Shown piece by piece: positions 6,691 to 15,657 of a stretch of DNA of 15,776 bases. A model generated the notes under the pieces. It made no database searches. It was not told where the DNA came from and worked only from the letters and a program-made list of their open reading frames with translations. The stretch covers positions 1-15,776 of the forward strand of contig DPHD01000089.1 in assembly GCA_003523085.1 (NCBI GenBank), written 5' to 3'. Positions within the stretch are counted from its first letter, which is position 1; every line of letters begins with the position of its first letter. This DNA is from Oceanospirillaceae bacterium (GTDB taxonomy: Bacteria; Pseudomonadota; Gammaproteobacteria; Pseudomonadales; Balneatricaceae). A program made the translations under genes and the position numbers.

Positions 6691-9600
6691 ATGGCATTAG
6701 CTAAACAACTCATGGTGTATCCCGCCAACCGCTTGGAAGATTTGGCGGTGTTGCTTAATCATGTACTGCAGCTGGGCCAAACCGGGGTCTTGAGTAGCGC
6801 CCAAGTGATTGTAGAAAACACCGGCATGCAGCATTGGCTTAATACTCAGCTGGCGCAGCAAAACGGCATTGCCATGAACGTGCATTACCCACTGCCGGGT
6901 AAATTTATTTGGCAATTGGCGCGGCAGTTGTTAGGTGATGAACAAGTACCGCAGCAGCCGCCGTATCAACGAGAAGCGCTGGTGTGGCGCATTGATGATT
7001 TGTTGGCCAGTGCCACTATCTTACAAAACCCATGTTTTGCCGACGCCAATCGATATTGGCAAACCAATGGAACAACGCCAGACGTGCTCAAACGTTTCCA
7101 GTTGGCCAGCGCCCTTGCCGACTTGTTTGAGCAATATATTTTATACCGACCCGACTGGCTTAATGACTGGCAAAACAACCAACAAGCCAGTGTTGAATTA
7201 GACCACTGGCAAGCCGAATTGTGGCGTATATTGTGCCAGCAAGATGGTCGCCATCCAATTGATATCCAACAACGATTAATCAGCGCTTTGGGGCAGTCAG
7301 AACAGCAAAAGTTACCCTCTCAAATCTGTTTATTTGCGTTAAATACCATGGCACCTGCGACCTTGGAGGTATTTTCTGCACTGGCTCATTACACCCAAGT
7401 GCATGTGTTTCACCTTAATCCCTGTGCAGAATACTGGGGCCATATTCAGTCGGAAAAGGCCATTGCCGCAGCCCATTTAAAACAATGGTTAGCTCAAGCC
7501 GATGATCAAGTGACGGTGGATGGCGGCAACCCGCTGTTGGCCAACTTAGGCAGCCAAGGTAAGGAGTTTTTTCGTTTATTAGAAACTCAAAGTAGTTACA
7601 ATATTGATGCCTTTGAGGATGCGCAAGGGCCCGCAGATCAATCTCAGACAAACCCTGGCATTAGCCTGTTACAACAACTGCAGCAAGACATACTACGGTT
7701 AGATGACGCTCGTTTAACACCCCAAACAGCGATTGATGACAGCCTTGTATTTACCAGTGCGTCGAGCGCCTTAAGGGAGTTGCAAGGCCTGCACGATTGG
7801 TTGTTATTGCAATTTCAGCAAGACCCAAAGTTAAAACCCAGCGACATCATCGTGATGTGCCCTCAGGTTGAAGACTACGCAGCCTACGTGGGCGCCGTGT
7901 TTGACTGCCATGGGCGTTACGCTAATAGTTGGAAGGTTACCAAGGCGGGTGCTACACCGCAGATCCCATGTTCCATTGCCGACCGTAAACCACAAGATGC
8001 GCAGCCCTTGGTGGCCGCTTTTTTACAATTATTGCAGTTGCCCGATAGCCGCTTTCATGTGTCTGGAGTGCTGGATTTACTGCGTTTACCGGCCATGCAG
8101 CGCAAGTTTAATATTGACGCCAGTGAGCTCGACACCATTGCCACTTGGTTAACTAATGCCAGCATACATTGGGGGCTGGACGCCACCCACAAAGCCCAAG
8201 TGTTAGGTCAAAGCAGTGATCTTGCCAGTCCAACACACACCTGGGCATGGGGCCTAAAACGTTTGTTGTTAGGTTTTGCCCAAGGTGTAGAGCAGCCCAT
8301 GTATCAAGGCCAGTGGTTACTGGGTGATATCGAAGGCGGCCAAGGGGTGTTGCTGGGACGTTTGATGCAAGTGTTAGAACAACTTCAGTACCACGCCCAC
8401 AAACTCAATAAAGCCCGTTCGGGCCAACATTGGCATGATTATTTGGTGGCCATGATCGATGAGTTTTTTAGTGCAGAAGCCGCTGATGAGTCGGCCAAAG
8501 AATGTTTGGCTACTGCCATCGGTAACATGTCCATGTGGGTGCAGCAGGTGGATTACCAACAGCCCATTAGCTTGGATGTAGTACGTTATAGCTTAACCCA
8601 AAAGTTGTCTGTGGCCAGTAGTAGCCAAGCCTTTATCACCGGTCAGGTGACCTTTTGTTCCATGGTGCCTATGCGTAGTATTCCATTTAAATTGGTGGCT
8701 ATGTTAGGTTTAAATGATGGCCAGTATCCGCGGCAATCGACGCCGGTGGATTTTGATTTGATGTCGCAACACCAGCGTAGAGTGGGAGACCGGTCGCGCC
8801 GTGGTGACGATCGCTATTTGTTTTTAGAAGCCTTGATCAGTGCAAGGCAGTCTTTGTATTTGAGCTATCAAGGCGTAGACAGTAAAAATAATGCACCGCG
8901 CCAGCCTAGCTTAATGGTAACCGAACTGATGGACTACCTAGGTCGCGGTTATGGCTGGGATTTTGATGCCAATAGCCCAACATCACAACTCACTAGGCTA
9001 CCTTTGCACAGCTTTAGTGAAGCTAACTTTACGCCAGTGCAGGGCGACCCTGCCCAAACCAATACTAGGCTTAGCTTTGAATCGTCTTGGTTGCGTTTAA
9101 TGCAGTCGCGCTCAGACGCAGACGCAGACGCAGATGCAATGGAACCACTGCCGTCTAACCCGGCTAATAACATAACCATAGCCGACTTAGTAAGATTTTT
9201 AGAAAACCCAGGCCGCAGCTTTGCCAACCAAAGTTTAGGCTTGTTTTTGCACCAATATGCCGATGAATTGAGTGACGATGAACCGTTTTCTAGCACCAAG
9301 TTGGTGGAGTACCAGTTACGAGATCAGTTGCTGGCGGCAGATTTGTCTGGCGACGAAAAGTGTATGCAACAAGTGGTGGACCAATACACACTAAGTGGCA
9401 AACTGCCAGACAACCACCTTGCCAAAGCCACCATAGAGCAAAGCCAAGACCAAGCGTCAGCCATTGCCCAGCAATTGCACCTCAACGGCGTTAACGATGC
9501 ACAAGCCGTGTCTGTGGAGGTGACTGTGGATGATGTGGTGATTGAAGGTAAAGTGCAATGTCTGATACAAGCAGCAGACGAGGTGACAAGGGTTCAGTTG

Positions 9601-10059
9601 CTATTGTCGCGTCCTAGTACACCCAAAATCAAAGACTGGCTCAATTTATGGATCACCAGTTTGGTGGCCCAGGTTCACTTTTCCCAAACGGTCAGTGGGG
9701 TGTCGGTACATCAAGATAAAAACTTAGTGCTGAGCCAAGACCAAACCCTTGATGGTGCCGCGACGATGCTCGAATTAATCGTCAGCCACTATCAACAGGG
9801 TTTGAGCCAAGCCTTAGTGCTCGATGCACAACTGGGCCAAGATCTCGTGAAAATAGGGCAGGGTGAACCCGCAAAAGCGTTTGCCAAATGGCAGCAAAAC
9901 TGGCATCACCACAAATATAGCCAAGCCTATGATTTTTCTAGTGATCCCTATCGCCGCTGGTTGTGGCCTCAAGCACCGCAGCTAAAAGACTGGCAAGAGC
10001 GCTTGTATAGCCTTTACCAGCCTATGGTTAGCGCCATTAAAGAGGTGAAACATGGGTGA
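6691..10059 (+). CDS. recC: Exodeoxyribonuclease V subunit RecC
   Basis: RecC is the non-catalytic subunit of RecBCD. It splits the DNA duplex, channels the strands, and in E. coli scans for Chi in the 3'-ended strand. The 1122-residue product equals E. coli RecC in length. Family landmarks are VENTGMQHWL (41-50) with NVHYPLPGKFIWQLAR after it, in the degenerate helicase domain; MVPMRSIPFK from residue 658, followed by GLNDGQYPRQSTPVDFDLM; and SRRGDDRYLFLEAL (702-715). The C-terminal part, the inactivated nuclease-like domain that holds RecD in E. coli, is more divergent. AAGGA lies 9 bases before the ATG. The 3' end overlaps recB by 8 bases. An odd run of alternating Asp-Ala, residues 809-816, comes from a short tandem repeat and probably lies in a surface linker. 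Confidence 0.97.
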   Translation: MALAKQLMVYPANRLEDLAVLLNHVLQLGQTGVLSSAQVIVENTGMQHWLNTQLAQQNGIAMNVHYPLPGKFIWQLARQLLGDEQVPQQPPYQREALVWRIDDLLASATILQNPCFADANRYWQTNGTTPDVLKRFQLASALADLFEQYILYRPDWLNDWQNNQQASVELDHWQAELWRILCQQDGRHPIDIQQRLISALGQSEQQKLPSQICLFALNTMAPATLEVFSALAHYTQVHVFHLNPCAEYWGHIQSEKAIAAAHLKQWLAQADDQVTVDGGNPLLANLGSQGKEFFRLLETQSSYNIDAFEDAQGPADQSQTNPGISLLQQLQQDILRLDDARLTPQTAIDDSLVFTSASSALRELQGLHDWLLLQFQQDPKLKPSDIIVMCPQVEDYAAYVGAVFDCHGRYANSWKVTKAGATPQIPCSIADRKPQDAQPLVAAFLQLLQLPDSRFHVSGVLDLLRLPAMQRKFNIDASELDTIATWLTNASIHWGLDATHKAQVLGQSSDLASPTHTWAWGLKRLLLGFAQGVEQPMYQGQWLLGDIEGGQGVLLGRLMQVLEQLQYHAHKLNKARSGQHWHDYLVAMIDEFFSAEAADESAKECLATAIGNMSMWVQQVDYQQPISLDVVRYSLTQKLSVASSSQAFITGQVTFCSMVPMRSIPFKLVAMLGLNDGQYPRQSTPVDFDLMSQHQRRVGDRSRRGDDRYLFLEALISARQSLYLSYQGVDSKNNAPRQPSLMVTELMDYLGRGYGWDFDANSPTSQLTRLPLHSFSEANFTPVQGDPAQTNTRLSFESSWLRLMQSRSDADADADAMEPLPSNPANNITIADLVRFLENPGRSFANQSLGLFLHQYADELSDDEPFSSTKLVEYQLRDQLLAADLSGDEKCMQQVVDQYTLSGKLPDNHLAKATIEQSQDQASAIAQQLHLNGVNDAQAVSVEVTVDDVVIEGKVQCLIQAADEVTRVQLLLSRPSTPKIKDWLNLWITSLVAQVHFSQTVSGVSVHQDKNLVLSQDQTLDGAATMLELIVSHYQQGLSQALVLDAQLGQDLVKIGQGEPAKAFAKWQQNWHHHKYSQAYDFSSDPYRRWLWPQAPQLKDWQERLYSLYQPMVSAIKEVKHG
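9113..9138 (+). repeat. Hexanucleotide tandem repeat inside recC
   Basis: The unit CAGACG occurs three times perfectly (9113-9130), then once as CAGATG (9131-9136), then a partial CA. It encodes alternating Asp and Ala, residues 809-816 of RecC. Because the unit is two codons, gain or loss of a copy would keep the reading frame. Confidence 0.9.
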
Positions 10060-13000
10060 TATAGTGCCTAGCCTTAAGCTTGATATAACCAATATGCCAT
10101 TACAGGGCAGGCATCTAATAGAAGCCAGCGCCGGCACGGGTAAAACCTTTAGTATTACCCGTATCTACCTGCGTTTATTGTTAGAACAACAGTTGCCGGT
10201 GGAGCAAATTTTGCTCATGACCTACACCCGCGCTGCCACCGAAGAGTTGCGTGGGCGTATAGAGAGTACCTTGCGCAGCGCGCAACAGCATTGGGGCCAA
10301 TATGAAGATGAGTTTTGGCAACAACTGTATAGCCAGGTAGAGCCGCAGCAAGCGCAGTTGTTATTACATCAAGCCTTGCTCAATTTGGACCAGGCAGCCA
10401 TTTTTACTATCCATGGCTTTTGTGGCCGCGCCTTGCAACAATATGCTTTTGCTAGTCAAACCGGCCTAGAGGTGGTGTTAGAAACCAATACCAGCGACCT
10501 AGCCTATACCGCCTTGCAAGATTGGTTGCGCGTGACCATGTTGCACACGCAAGATTACACCCAGTTAGAACAGCATGGTTGGCACACCCCAGCAGGCTTT
10601 TGGGATGCCTTTAGCGGCGCCTTGTTAAGCCAAACCCCAGTAGCGGCGACTAGCCCACAAGTGTGGCACCAAGCTTGGCAGCAAAATAAATTGCAAGTGC
10701 GGGACCAGCTGTTACAACTAGAAGGGCAAATCATTAGTGCCAGCATGAGCGAGCCTAAAACTGCGGCGGTGCGGTTGCAACAATGGCAAGACTTGATTAA
10801 CTGGTTGGCGATCCCGGAGTTTGATTATGCCGATAAAGCCCATTTGGGCAGCCTAAACGGGGCCCGCTTAGGCAAAGCGCCAGAACTTAAACCCCAGGTT
10901 AAGGTGTTATTACAGCGCATCAACAACGAGGCCTTTAAAACGGGCTATTTAAAACATGCCCAGCAGGCCACCGTAGCCAAGCTCGTATTGTCTGGCGTAG
11001 AAGAAATTCGTTTGGCATATCAACTGGCCAAACAACAACAGCAAGTGATGGAGTTTGATGACCTGGTGAGGCGTTTGTCACAGTGTGTTAATGAGGTTGA
11101 TAATGCCGCCCTAGTGAGTGCTTTGCAGCAGGCTTACCCGGTGGCGTTAGTGGATGAGTTTCAGGATACCGATGGCCATCAGTACGCCATACTGGATGCA
11201 CTTTACCCAGCGGCAAGCCGCAGTTCTGCGTTGTTTATGATTGGTGACCCAAAGCAGGCTATTTATGGTTTTCGTGGCGGCGATATACATGCCTATTTAC
11301 AAGCCGCGTTGGCGGTAGATTATCGTTGGCATATGGACACTAACTGGCGTTCAAGTACGGCCATGGTGGCGGCGTATAATGGCTTATTTAGTGGTGACGA
11401 AGCCACCCAACCCAAGGCCTTGTTTGGCGCGGGTATTGACTATGTTGAGGTGCAGGCCAGCGCCTACGCTAGCGCTAACGCAGCGCATAACCCACTGGCC
11501 AAAGGTGCGGCTATGCACTATGTGTGGCTGCCTACAGACGGCGATACCAAGCCTCAAACGGTGCCATATAAACACCAAGCCATTGCCCAATGGTGTGTTA
11601 CCGAAATTCACCACATATTGCAGCAGGGTGACTTTGTGGCCAGCGATATTGCTTTGTTAGTGCGCAATGGCAGCGAAGCCCAGGTGTTGCAGTCGGCCTT
11701 GAACAAGGCAGGTTTAACTAGTGTGTACATTAGCGACAAAACCAGCGTGTATGCCAGTGCAGAAGCCACGGAAATGCTGCGTTTACTCAATGGTATTTTG
11801 TTGTGTGAAGACCAGCGGCATTTGGCTCGTGCAGCCAGTACCCACTTGTGGGGTGGCAGCCAACAGTTGTTAGCTCAATTGGTCAGTAATGAGGACTGTC
11901 AGGTGGCCACCCGTAGTCAAATGATGAGTTTGCGGCAGCTGTGGCTTAAACAAGGCGTGATGGCACTGTTAGTGCACTTGCTCAAGCACCAAACCATTGC
12001 GCCCACGCAGTACAAAGAACGCTACATGACCAACATGGTGCAGTTGGCCGAATTGTTGCAAAAGGCGTCTACCCAGGCCAGTTCTGCATTGTTGTTGGTT
12101 GAATGGTTGCAGCAGCAGTGTGATGAAAATACCCCCGATGCCAGTGCCGAGCTACGTTTAGAAAGCGATGCAAAACTGATTCAAATTGTGACCCTACACG
12201 GCGCTAAAGGCTTAGAGTATCCATTGGTATTTATTCCCTTTGCTAGCCAATATAAAGATCCACTAAAACGCGGAACTAAACAAACCCAACTGTATCAATA
12301 CCATAACCCCCAGTTAGGTTACCCTGAGTTGATGATCGGCCCCCATCCAGACGTGATTGAGCTCGCCAGCGCGGCGGCCCAACAAGAAGCTGTGCGGCTG
12401 CTGTATGTTGCCGTGACGCGGGCCCAGTACCGTTGCTATATGGTCGCCAGCGACTTCAAGCAGGGTCAGCTGTCGCCCCTGGGTCAAGTGCTTGGATTAG
12501 AGTCAGATACGTGGCAAGAAACACTGGCTGCTATCGCCCAGCCGTCCACTTGCTGCTTTACCACAGTGGCTGCTAGTGACATGGATACCGGCATAGCCAC
12601 GCCCTTGGTGAAAGATCAGCAAGGGCAGTCACAAGCTTTGTTAGCACAGATCTTTACGGGTTGTATTGATACTGCCAGCAACTTACTGTCGTATTCTGGC
12701 TTGGTGCGTAACCTAAGTCACCAGCACCAAAGCGGGGCCAAGGACCAAGGCGACGGCATTGGCCAATTGGTGCAGGCTGTTACGCTCAATAACCAACACC
12801 AGCAAGACCAACAGCCGCCGCAAGAACTTCGCTTTAGCATGGCCAAGGGCAAAAATACCGGCTTATTGTTGCATGATATTTTGGAGCAGGTGGATTTTAG
12901 CCAAGCCCACTGGGCCGCGGCCATGGAAGTACCACTGGCCCGCTACCATACGGTGCATGCGGGTTTAGATAACAGCCAACTCGAAGCGCAGCTAAGCCAG

Positions 13001-13582
13001 TGGCTAGAACAATGTTTGTTAGCCACCTTGCCTGTCATAGGCACAGCCATGGGCGGCCAAAGTGAGCAACCGGCCTTGTGTTTGCAGCAGTTAAGTCGTT
13101 CGCAAACATTACGCGAAAGCGAATTTTATTTTCCATTGGTTAAAACCAAACAAGGCCAGTTGGCCGCTATACTCAGTGCCCATCGTGGAGGTTTAACCTC
13201 GTCGCTCCCCACTTATCCAACACTACAAGGCATGATGCACGGCTTTATGGACTTGGTATTTGAACATAACGGGCGCTATTACTTAGCCGACTATAAATCC
13301 AATCATCTAGGTAACGGTTTAGACGACTATCATCATCAAGCCATGTTGGCTGCCAACCAAGATCATTATTACGATTTACAGTATTTGATTTATAGCTTGG
13401 CCTTACATCGGTACTTAGGTCAGCGTATGGCCAACTATGATGCCAATACACATTTTGGTGGCGTGTATTATCTCTACTTGCGGGGTATGACTGCAGGTGC
13501 AAGCACGGGGGTGTTTGCGACCCCAGTGACAGTGGCAGAGCTAAACGCCTTGGATCACCTATTTTCGGGAGCTGACTTATGA
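10052..13582 (+). CDS. recB: Exodeoxyribonuclease V subunit RecB
   Basis: RecB is the 3'-to-5' helicase and the only nuclease of RecBCD, which resects double-strand ends and loads RecA. The 1176 residues match E. coli RecB (1180). Superfamily 1 helicase motifs are all present: Walker A ASAGTGKTF with Lys31; TYTRAATEELRGRI; motif II VDEFQDTD with Asp368 and Glu369; GDPKQAIYGFRGGD from 398; NWRSS; LHGAKGLEY from 715; and YVAVTRAQ from 785. The C-terminal nuclease domain has LLHDILEQ with His941, GFMDLVFEHNG with Asp1067, and LADYKSNHLG with Asp1080 and Lys1082. These correspond to His956, Asp1067, Asp1080 and Lys1082 of E. coli, so the nuclease should be active. GAGGTG lies just ahead of the ATG inside the recC end, and the 8-base overlap suggests translational coupling. 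No ptrA gene separates recC and recB. Confidence 0.98.
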   Translation: MGDIVPSLKLDITNMPLQGRHLIEASAGTGKTFSITRIYLRLLLEQQLPVEQILLMTYTRAATEELRGRIESTLRSAQQHWGQYEDEFWQQLYSQVEPQQAQLLLHQALLNLDQAAIFTIHGFCGRALQQYAFASQTGLEVVLETNTSDLAYTALQDWLRVTMLHTQDYTQLEQHGWHTPAGFWDAFSGALLSQTPVAATSPQVWHQAWQQNKLQVRDQLLQLEGQIISASMSEPKTAAVRLQQWQDLINWLAIPEFDYADKAHLGSLNGARLGKAPELKPQVKVLLQRINNEAFKTGYLKHAQQATVAKLVLSGVEEIRLAYQLAKQQQQVMEFDDLVRRLSQCVNEVDNAALVSALQQAYPVALVDEFQDTDGHQYAILDALYPAASRSSALFMIGDPKQAIYGFRGGDIHAYLQAALAVDYRWHMDTNWRSSTAMVAAYNGLFSGDEATQPKALFGAGIDYVEVQASAYASANAAHNPLAKGAAMHYVWLPTDGDTKPQTVPYKHQAIAQWCVTEIHHILQQGDFVASDIALLVRNGSEAQVLQSALNKAGLTSVYISDKTSVYASAEATEMLRLLNGILLCEDQRHLARAASTHLWGGSQQLLAQLVSNEDCQVATRSQMMSLRQLWLKQGVMALLVHLLKHQTIAPTQYKERYMTNMVQLAELLQKASTQASSALLLVEWLQQQCDENTPDASAELRLESDAKLIQIVTLHGAKGLEYPLVFIPFASQYKDPLKRGTKQTQLYQYHNPQLGYPELMIGPHPDVIELASAAAQQEAVRLLYVAVTRAQYRCYMVASDFKQGQLSPLGQVLGLESDTWQETLAAIAQPSTCCFTTVAASDMDTGIATPLVKDQQGQSQALLAQIFTGCIDTASNLLSYSGLVRNLSHQHQSGAKDQGDGIGQLVQAVTLNNQHQQDQQPPQELRFSMAKGKNTGLLLHDILEQVDFSQAHWAAAMEVPLARYHTVHAGLDNSQLEAQLSQWLEQCLLATLPVIGTAMGGQSEQPALCLQQLSRSQTLRESEFYFPLVKTKQGQLAAILSAHRGGLTSSLPTYPTLQGMMHGFMDLVFEHNGRYYLADYKSNHLGNGLDDYHHQAMLAANQDHYYDLQYLIYSLALHRYLGQRMANYDANTHFGGVYYLYLRGMTAGASTGVFATPVTVAELNALDHLFSGADL

Positions 13583-15324
13583 TCTTGTCAACCACCGAGT
13601 TACTCCAACGATACCCAGCTATCGAAGCTATAGATGCTTATTTGGCCAAGCAGTTGTGTGAAAGTTTGGGCAGCCAAAATGAGGTATTGCAACATGTATT
13701 CATCGCCTTGAGTGAAGCCCTGCGTAACGGCCACAGTTGCTTACCTTTGGCGCCCGACGAGGGGCTGGCGCTAGTGAGATGTTGGAGTACCGAAGAGCAA
13801 CAGGGTTATGCATTTCCAGCCTCAAAGCAACTGTTGGCAATGTTGTCTGCTTACGCCATAGAGCCAGACGACGGTGCGCCTATCGTATTACACAGCAGTA
13901 AGCTGTATTTGCGGCGTTACTGGCATTATGAACATCAAGTGGCACAAGAGTTGTTGCAGAGGATGCAGCCGCAGGCTTTGTCGGCTTCACAAACTCAAGT
14001 TGCTGAACAGCTATTAGCCCAATTGTTTGTGCCTGTAGCCGACACCGAGGCTGATGCGCCGATCGATTGGCAGGCGCAAGCAGTACGAGATGCCTTAAGT
14101 CGTCAGGTCTGTGTGCTTGCCGGTGGGCCTGGTACGGGTAAAACCTATACCGTAGCGCGTCTATTGGTGGCCCTGCAGGCAGTGGCTGATGCGCCATTGG
14201 CCATTGCCATGGCGGCGCCAACAGGTAAGGCCAAACAACGTTTGCTCGAGTCTATAAGCCATGCCAAGCTGCAGTTGCAGCAGCAAGGTATTGATGCCAC
14301 GCTCATCAACTCCATACCCAATAGTGCCCACACGTTACATGGTTTGTTGGGCCTGCGGCCTAACAGCCAGTATGTTAAACATAACCAAGCCAACCCGTTA
14401 AACATTGATTTATTGTTAGTGGATGAGGTGTCGATGGTGGACTTGCCAATGATGGCGCGCTTGTTAGACGCTTTGCCTAGCCATTGTCGGTTGGTGTTAG
14501 TGGGGGATGCGCAGCAGCTGCCGTCGGTTGCCGCCGGGTCGATTTTGGCCGATATTCCTGCCAGTGCCATCAGTTATTTGCACCTCAGTCGCCGCTTTGA
14601 TGGCACCGGAGGAATCGGTGTGTTGGCTCAACAAGTGATGCAAAACTTAGCCCAAGACAGCTGGCAGCAGTTAACGCTGACCCATGTTGAGGCCAGCCCG
14701 CAGTTGCAGCTGGTGGGCGATGATGGGTATGGGCAATGGTTGCAAGACATGTGTAATCAATATTTTGTACCCATGCTTAAGGCAGATACGTTGCAGCAAG
14801 CTTTTGCTTGTTTGGCTCAATTTCGAATTTTGGCCGCCACCCGCCAAGGAGATAAAGGGGTTGAGGGTATTAATCAACAGGTTGAGTCTTTGTTGAGTCG
14901 TGCTTGTGCTAAGGTGCGTAAAGATCAGCATTATCAAGGTAAGCCGGTGATGGTGACCAAAAATCATCACGGCCTAGACCTTTATAATGGCGACATTGGT
15001 ATTGTGTGGCCACAAGCAGATGGGCAATTAGCCGTGTGTTTTGAACATGCCGGTGGCATGCGTATGGTCAACGCGGGTTTGTTACAAGACTTAGAAATAG
15101 TGTACGCCATGACCATTCATAAAACCCAGGGTTCTGAGTTTGGCCATGTGGGTTTGGTGCTTACCCCACAAGCCGAGCCATTGCTGTCGTCACAGCTATT
15201 GTATACCGCCATTACCCGCGCACAAAAGCGCTGTAGTGTTTGCACTAATCAAACCACGTGGCAGCGGGCGGTGGCGCATAAAACGCGGCGCTGGTCTGGC
15301 TTAGGGCAGTTGCTGAGCGGGTAA
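13579..15324 (+). CDS. recD: Exodeoxyribonuclease V subunit RecD
   Basis: RecD is the 5'-to-3' helicase subunit of RecBCD and is needed for full nuclease activity. The 581-residue product is a little shorter than E. coli RecD (608). Motifs in order are Walker A GGPGTGKTYTVARLL with Lys188; AAPTGKAKQRL; LLVDEVSMVDLPMMARLL with Asp282 and Glu283; VLVGDAQQLPSVAAGSILADI; LSRRFDGTGGIG; YAMTIHKTQGSEF; and LLYTAITRAQKRC near the end. Residues 1 to about 170 are the less conserved N-terminal domain that contacts RecC. The start ATG overlaps the recB stop (ATGA), typical of coupled translation within one operon. The last 24 bases overlap, on the opposite strand, the 3' end of the winged-helix gene. 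Confidence 0.97.
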   Translation: MILSTTELLQRYPAIEAIDAYLAKQLCESLGSQNEVLQHVFIALSEALRNGHSCLPLAPDEGLALVRCWSTEEQQGYAFPASKQLLAMLSAYAIEPDDGAPIVLHSSKLYLRRYWHYEHQVAQELLQRMQPQALSASQTQVAEQLLAQLFVPVADTEADAPIDWQAQAVRDALSRQVCVLAGGPGTGKTYTVARLLVALQAVADAPLAIAMAAPTGKAKQRLLESISHAKLQLQQQGIDATLINSIPNSAHTLHGLLGLRPNSQYVKHNQANPLNIDLLLVDEVSMVDLPMMARLLDALPSHCRLVLVGDAQQLPSVAAGSILADIPASAISYLHLSRRFDGTGGIGVLAQQVMQNLAQDSWQQLTLTHVEASPQLQLVGDDGYGQWLQDMCNQYFVPMLKADTLQQAFACLAQFRILAATRQGDKGVEGINQQVESLLSRACAKVRKDQHYQGKPVMVTKNHHGLDLYNGDIGIVWPQADGQLAVCFEHAGGMRMVNAGLLQDLEIVYAMTIHKTQGSEFGHVGLVLTPQAEPLLSSQLLYTAITRAQKRCSVCTNQTTWQRAVAHKTRRWSGLGQLLSG

Positions 15325-15657
15325 CGCGGCGGCGATTTTTTTACCAATTGTTTCAAATAAACGTAAGGTTCTTGGCGCCGGAACCAAAGGCCGTTGGCGA
15401 GAATCACCGGTGGTATCAATGCTGATATAGCCTTGATCGAGCAGTACTTGGATGGATTTACGCAGCGTATAGCGTGAGCCTAAGTGCTTTAGACTCATGC
15501 CATCCTCCATAAAAACCAGGTGATGTAAGGTGCTTTCACGGGTAATATGCTCTAGTATTTGTAATTCCCTGGCGGCTAAACCTGCTTGGTTGTCTTCCTC
15601 AATAGTGATGCGAATAAGGTGAGATACACGTAAGGCAATGTTTGAGTAATTACTCAT
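15301..15657 (-). CDS. Small winged-helix (MarR-like) DNA-binding protein
   Basis: This is a 118-residue protein with the chosen start MSNYSNIALR. The frame is open 12 codons further, with two upstream Met codons, but only this ATG has a plausible ribosome site (GGA about 9 bases before it). Residues about 28-85 look like a winged helix: AARELQILEHIT as a first helix, SLKHLGSRYTLRKSIQVLLDQGYI as helix-turn-helix, then a wing with the basic tip DTTGDSRQRPLVP. A final helix, TLRLFETIGKKIAAAL, could pack in a dimer. This resembles MarR-type regulators, though the protein is short and I recognise no specific family, target or ligand. It converges on recD with overlapping 3' ends. The 119 bases upstream, to the window end, are AT-rich and contain no clear promoter or gene. 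Confidence 0.72.
   Translation of the reverse strand: MSNYSNIALRVSHLIRITIEEDNQAGLAARELQILEHITRESTLHHLVFMEDGMSLKHLGSRYTLRKSIQVLLDQGYISIDTTGDSRQRPLVPAPRTLRLFETIGKKIAAALPAQQLP

Noticed and set aside
8949..9299. 116-codon antisense frame inside recC, and similar antisense frames in recB, recD and pntA
   Set aside because: These lie wholly within well-recognised genes, have low-complexity products (for example a Ser-Ala run from the hexamer repeat) and no supporting start signals.
14709..14716. Exact E. coli Chi octamer GCTGGTGG in recD, and another on the minus strand at 659-666 in pntB
   Set aside because: Two copies in about 16 kb, counting both strands, is not clearly above chance, and the Chi sequence of this organism is unknown.
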